In this document: positions 62,122 to 64,000 of the stretch, in pieces
Layout: each line of letters begins with the position of its first letter
Numbering within the stretch: position 1 is the first letter of the stretch
DNA from: Pseudazoarcus sp963975885
Lineage (GTDB): Bacteria > Pseudomonadota > Gammaproteobacteria > Burkholderiales > Rhodocyclaceae
Direction: 5' to 3'
NCBI GenBank assembly: GCA_963975885.1
Contig: CAXBIS010000006.1
Coordinates: forward strand, 62,001 to 126,000
DNA: 64,000 nucleotides
Position numbers and translations under genes: made by a program
The notes under the pieces: model-generated
What the model was told of the DNA's origin: nothing
What the model saw: only the letters and a program-made list of their open reading frames with translations
The model's database searches: none

Positions 62122-62976
62122 ATGATGCGCATCATCACGTGGAACATTCAATGGGGGCGAGGCGCGGACGGGCGCGTGGCGCTCGATCGCACGATTGCCG
62201 CATTGCGTGACATGGGTGGCGCGGACGTGATCTGCCTGCAGGAGGTCGTGCGCGGCTTTGCCGATCTGGCAGCGGATCCGCTCGACGAGGTGGCCGCGCT
62301 GGCGGCGGCATTTCCGGAGCACGAGGCGGTGTTCGGTGCCGGTGTGGACGTGCCGGGCGAGCATGAAGGTCGCGGGCAATTCGGCAATCTGCTGTTGTCA
62401 CGCTATCCCGTTGGTCCGGTGTTCCGTCACGCGCTGCCGTTTCCGGCCGATGCGGGCGTGCCGGGCATGCCGCGCTGCTGCGTCGAGGCGGTGCTCGACG
62501 CACCGTCGGGTCCGTTGCGCGTGCTGACCACGCACCTGGAGTATTACTCGGATTTGCAGCGCCGTACCCAGGTAATGGCGCTGCGCCAGTTGCAGGAGGA
62601 GGCGGCCGAGCACGCGGTGGCCGCGGCAAAGGGGCGCAAGGACGCCAACCCCGCTTTCGCGCGGCAACCGCGCCCGGTGGAGGCGGTGATCTGCGGTGAC
62701 TTCAACATGGAGCCGGATTCACCCGCGTACGCGTTGATGGCCGAGCCCACCGCTGATGAAGGTGTGGGCTGGGTCGATGCCTGGCGCGCGTGCAACGGCG
62801 ATGTCGCGCACGAACCGACGGTGGGTCTGCACGGCGCCGCCTGGCCCGACCGGCAGTACTGCTGCGACTATTTCTGGGTGTCGGCGGTGCTCGCGTCGCG
62901 CGTGCGTTCGGTCGCGGTCGAGACCGCGACGCCGGCTTCCGATCACCAGCCGGTGATGCTGGAACTGGACTTCTGA
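62122..62976 (+). CDS. Endonuclease/exonuclease/phosphatase (EEP) family hydrolase
   Basis: A 284-residue protein beginning MMRIITWNIQWGRGADGRV. It has the metal-binding Glu in CLQEVVRG, His in LTTHLEYYS, the catalytic GDFNMEPDS and the closing SDHQPVMLELDF. All the core residues of the DNase I/AP-endonuclease-like fold are present. The substrate may be a nucleic acid or a phosphodiester; no signal peptide is seen. GGAGG lies just before the ATGATG start. Confidence 0.88.
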   Translation: MMRIITWNIQWGRGADGRVALDRTIAALRDMGGADVICLQEVVRGFADLAADPLDEVAALAAAFPEHEAVFGAGVDVPGEHEGRGQFGNLLLSRYPVGPVFRHALPFPADAGVPGMPRCCVEAVLDAPSGPLRVLTTHLEYYSDLQRRTQVMALRQLQEEAAEHAVAAAKGRKDANPAFARQPRPVEAVICGDFNMEPDSPAYALMAEPTADEGVGWVDAWRACNGDVAHEPTVGLHGAAWPDRQYCCDYFWVSAVLASRVRSVAVETATPASDHQPVMLELDF

Positions 62977-62988
62977 GGCGGGCCGCGC

Positions 62989-63795
62989 TCAGTCGACCGG
63001 GCGCGGCGTGGACTCCAGGGGTTCGATCAGTTCGCGGTAGGCGTGCCAGGTGGCGTGGCCGACCAGCGGCATCAGGATCACGAGACCGAGATGGAAGGTC
63101 AGGAAACCGATCACGGTACAGCCGACGATCAGCGCGGCCCACACGATCATTGCCGCCGGGTTGTGAAGCAGCGCGCCGACGCTGCCCAGCATCGACGACA
63201 CCGCATCCTGATTGCGGTCGAGCATCAGCGGCAGCGAGGCGACGCTGAAGGCGAAGGCCACGGTCGCGAAGATCAGGCCGATGCCGGTGTAGATGGCCAG
63301 GAACTCAAGGTTGTCGACGATCAGCAATTGCTTGAGAAAGCCGGAGAGGTTGGGCATTTCGCTGGTGTAGAACAGCGCGAAGATGACCAGCGAGGCGCGC
63401 GCCCAGACGATGAACACGATGCCGAGAACGACCGCGAAAATGCCGATGTTGCCGGCGTTGCGTTTCCATACCGTAAGCGTGGGCGCGAGCGAACAGCCCT
63501 CGCCGCGTTCGTGCCGACGGCTGATCTCGTACAGGCCCATCGCCAGAAACGGACCGAGCAGCAGGAAGCCCGAAGTGACCGCCATCGCGTACTCGTAGGC
63601 ATGCTCGAACACGAAGGTCATCAGCAGGCCCATGCCCGCGAAACAGAAACCATAGAAAAGACTTGGAACCGGACAGCTCCGGAAGTCGTCAAAGCCTCGG
63701 ACTAGCCAGCGCAGTGGCGCACCGACGGGCACGTTTCTCGGACGCGGGAAGGGAAGGCCTTCCTCCTCGTTGGCGGCGTTGCCGGATTGCGACAT
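62989..63795 (-). CDS. DUF2189-family integral membrane protein
   Basis: A 268-residue protein with about six membrane helices and the family-like segments LRWLVRGFDDFRSCPVPSLF, then YGFCFAGMGLLM, and YEISRRHERGE. Members are widespread in proteobacteria with no known function. GAGGAGG upstream of the ATG is a strong ribosome binding site. It is convergent with the EEP gene (12 bases between stops). Confidence 0.88.
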   Translation of the reverse strand: MSQSGNAANEEEGLPFPRPRNVPVGAPLRWLVRGFDDFRSCPVPSLFYGFCFAGMGLLMTFVFEHAYEYAMAVTSGFLLLGPFLAMGLYEISRRHERGEGCSLAPTLTVWKRNAGNIGIFAVVLGIVFIVWARASLVIFALFYTSEMPNLSGFLKQLLIVDNLEFLAIYTGIGLIFATVAFAFSVASLPLMLDRNQDAVSSMLGSVGALLHNPAAMIVWAALIVGCTVIGFLTFHLGLVILMPLVGHATWHAYRELIEPLESTPRPVD

Positions 63796-63864
63796 CTGCT
63801 CCCTCCTCAGGATGGTCGTGGCGTTATTTTTCTTATTTATTGTTTTTTTGGTGTGCAGCCGCTG

Positions 63865-64000
63865 TTACGCGAAGTCGCCGGGTTCGACCATGCGTTCGAG
63901 TGCGGAAATGCGGTCCTTGAGCGCGAGCTTGCGTTTCTTCAGGCGGCGCAGCAGCAGCACATCATCGACCGGGGTGGTGGCGAGCCGGGCGATTGCGCCG
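63865..64000 (-). CDS. YdcH/DUF465-like small protein, 5' end beyond window edge
   Basis: Only the last 44 or so codons are present, reading ATTPVDDVLLLRRLKKRKLA, then LKDRISALERMVEPGDFA and a TAA at 63867. The RLKKxKLxLKDxI pattern and the short coiled-coil end match the YdcH/DUF465 family of unknown function. The start lies to the right of the window. Confidence 0.75.
   Translation of the reverse strand, partial: GAIARLATTPVDDVLLLRRLKKRKLALKDRISALERMVEPGDFA

Noticed and set aside
1..64000. CRISPR array, rRNA operon or replication origin
   Set aside because: No regularly spaced direct repeats, no rRNA-like sequence, and no DnaA-box cluster or dnaA/rep gene were seen.

Overview
This window looks like chromosome from a high-GC, facultatively denitrifying betaproteobacterium. 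The nar operon layout (narK1-narK2-narGHJI-parvulin-narXL), its link to anaerobic ubiquinone genes, and a general Rhodocyclales (Thauera/Azoarcus-like) flavour suggest that group. The genus is an inference from gene content and was not tested by any search.

Region 1 (1-7.1 kb) is on the minus strand. It holds a truncated MASE1-CHASE-PAS histidine kinase, a nitrate-domain chemotaxis receptor, a broken DUF6306 gene, an MFS transporter and a Yip1-type membrane protein. Region 2 (7.3-24.5 kb) is an anaerobic respiration block: an uncharacterised polytopic membrane protein behind an FNR-like box, two nitrate/nitrite transporters, the membrane nitrate reductase NarGHJI, a parvulin, the NarXL two-component system, and ubiU, ubiV and ubiT for O2-independent ubiquinone synthesis. 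FNR-like boxes precede the membrane protein gene, ubiU, ubiT and the MFS gene, so these probably form one anaerobic regulon. narX carries an apparent frameshift, and narG carries an in-frame palindromic repeat.

Region 3 (25.0-29.2 kb) contains a P-loop protein gene and then a small AT-richer island. The island ends at an intact tRNA-Leu(UAG). Its two ends share tRNA T-arm sequence, a CATTTAAAA motif and GTGCACC repeats. It carries one large secreted delta-60 repeat protein and an IS3-family scrap, but no integrase.

Region 4 (29.3-40.5 kb) has a sulfotransferase-like gene, psd, a porin/PBP-like/diguanylate cyclase operon, and an overlapping pair made of a hybrid kinase with Hpt and a REC-REC-GGDEF-EAL regulator. 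Region 5 (40.7-46.8 kb) has an ElaB/YqjD-YqjE type envelope-stress cluster, slyX, a PPK2 kinase, an SLC13-type permease, a voltage-gated-type K+ channel and a small coiled-coil protein. Region 6 (46.8-64 kb) has a two-headed glycosyltransferase, a stand-alone pyruvate dehydrogenase E1, an SDR gene whose native second codon is a stop, an alpha/beta hydrolase with Asp at the nucleophile position, another diguanylate cyclase, a Cache protein, class II ribonucleotide reductase NrdJ, a CDF metal exporter, an EEP-family phosphatase/nuclease, a DUF2189 membrane protein and the 3' end of a YdcH-like gene.

No CRISPR array, rRNA gene or replication origin was seen. Three genes (the DUF6306 gene, narX and the SDR gene) have lesions that could be real decay or sequencing/assembly errors. 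Most long antisense reading frames are composition shadows of the high-GC coding strand.
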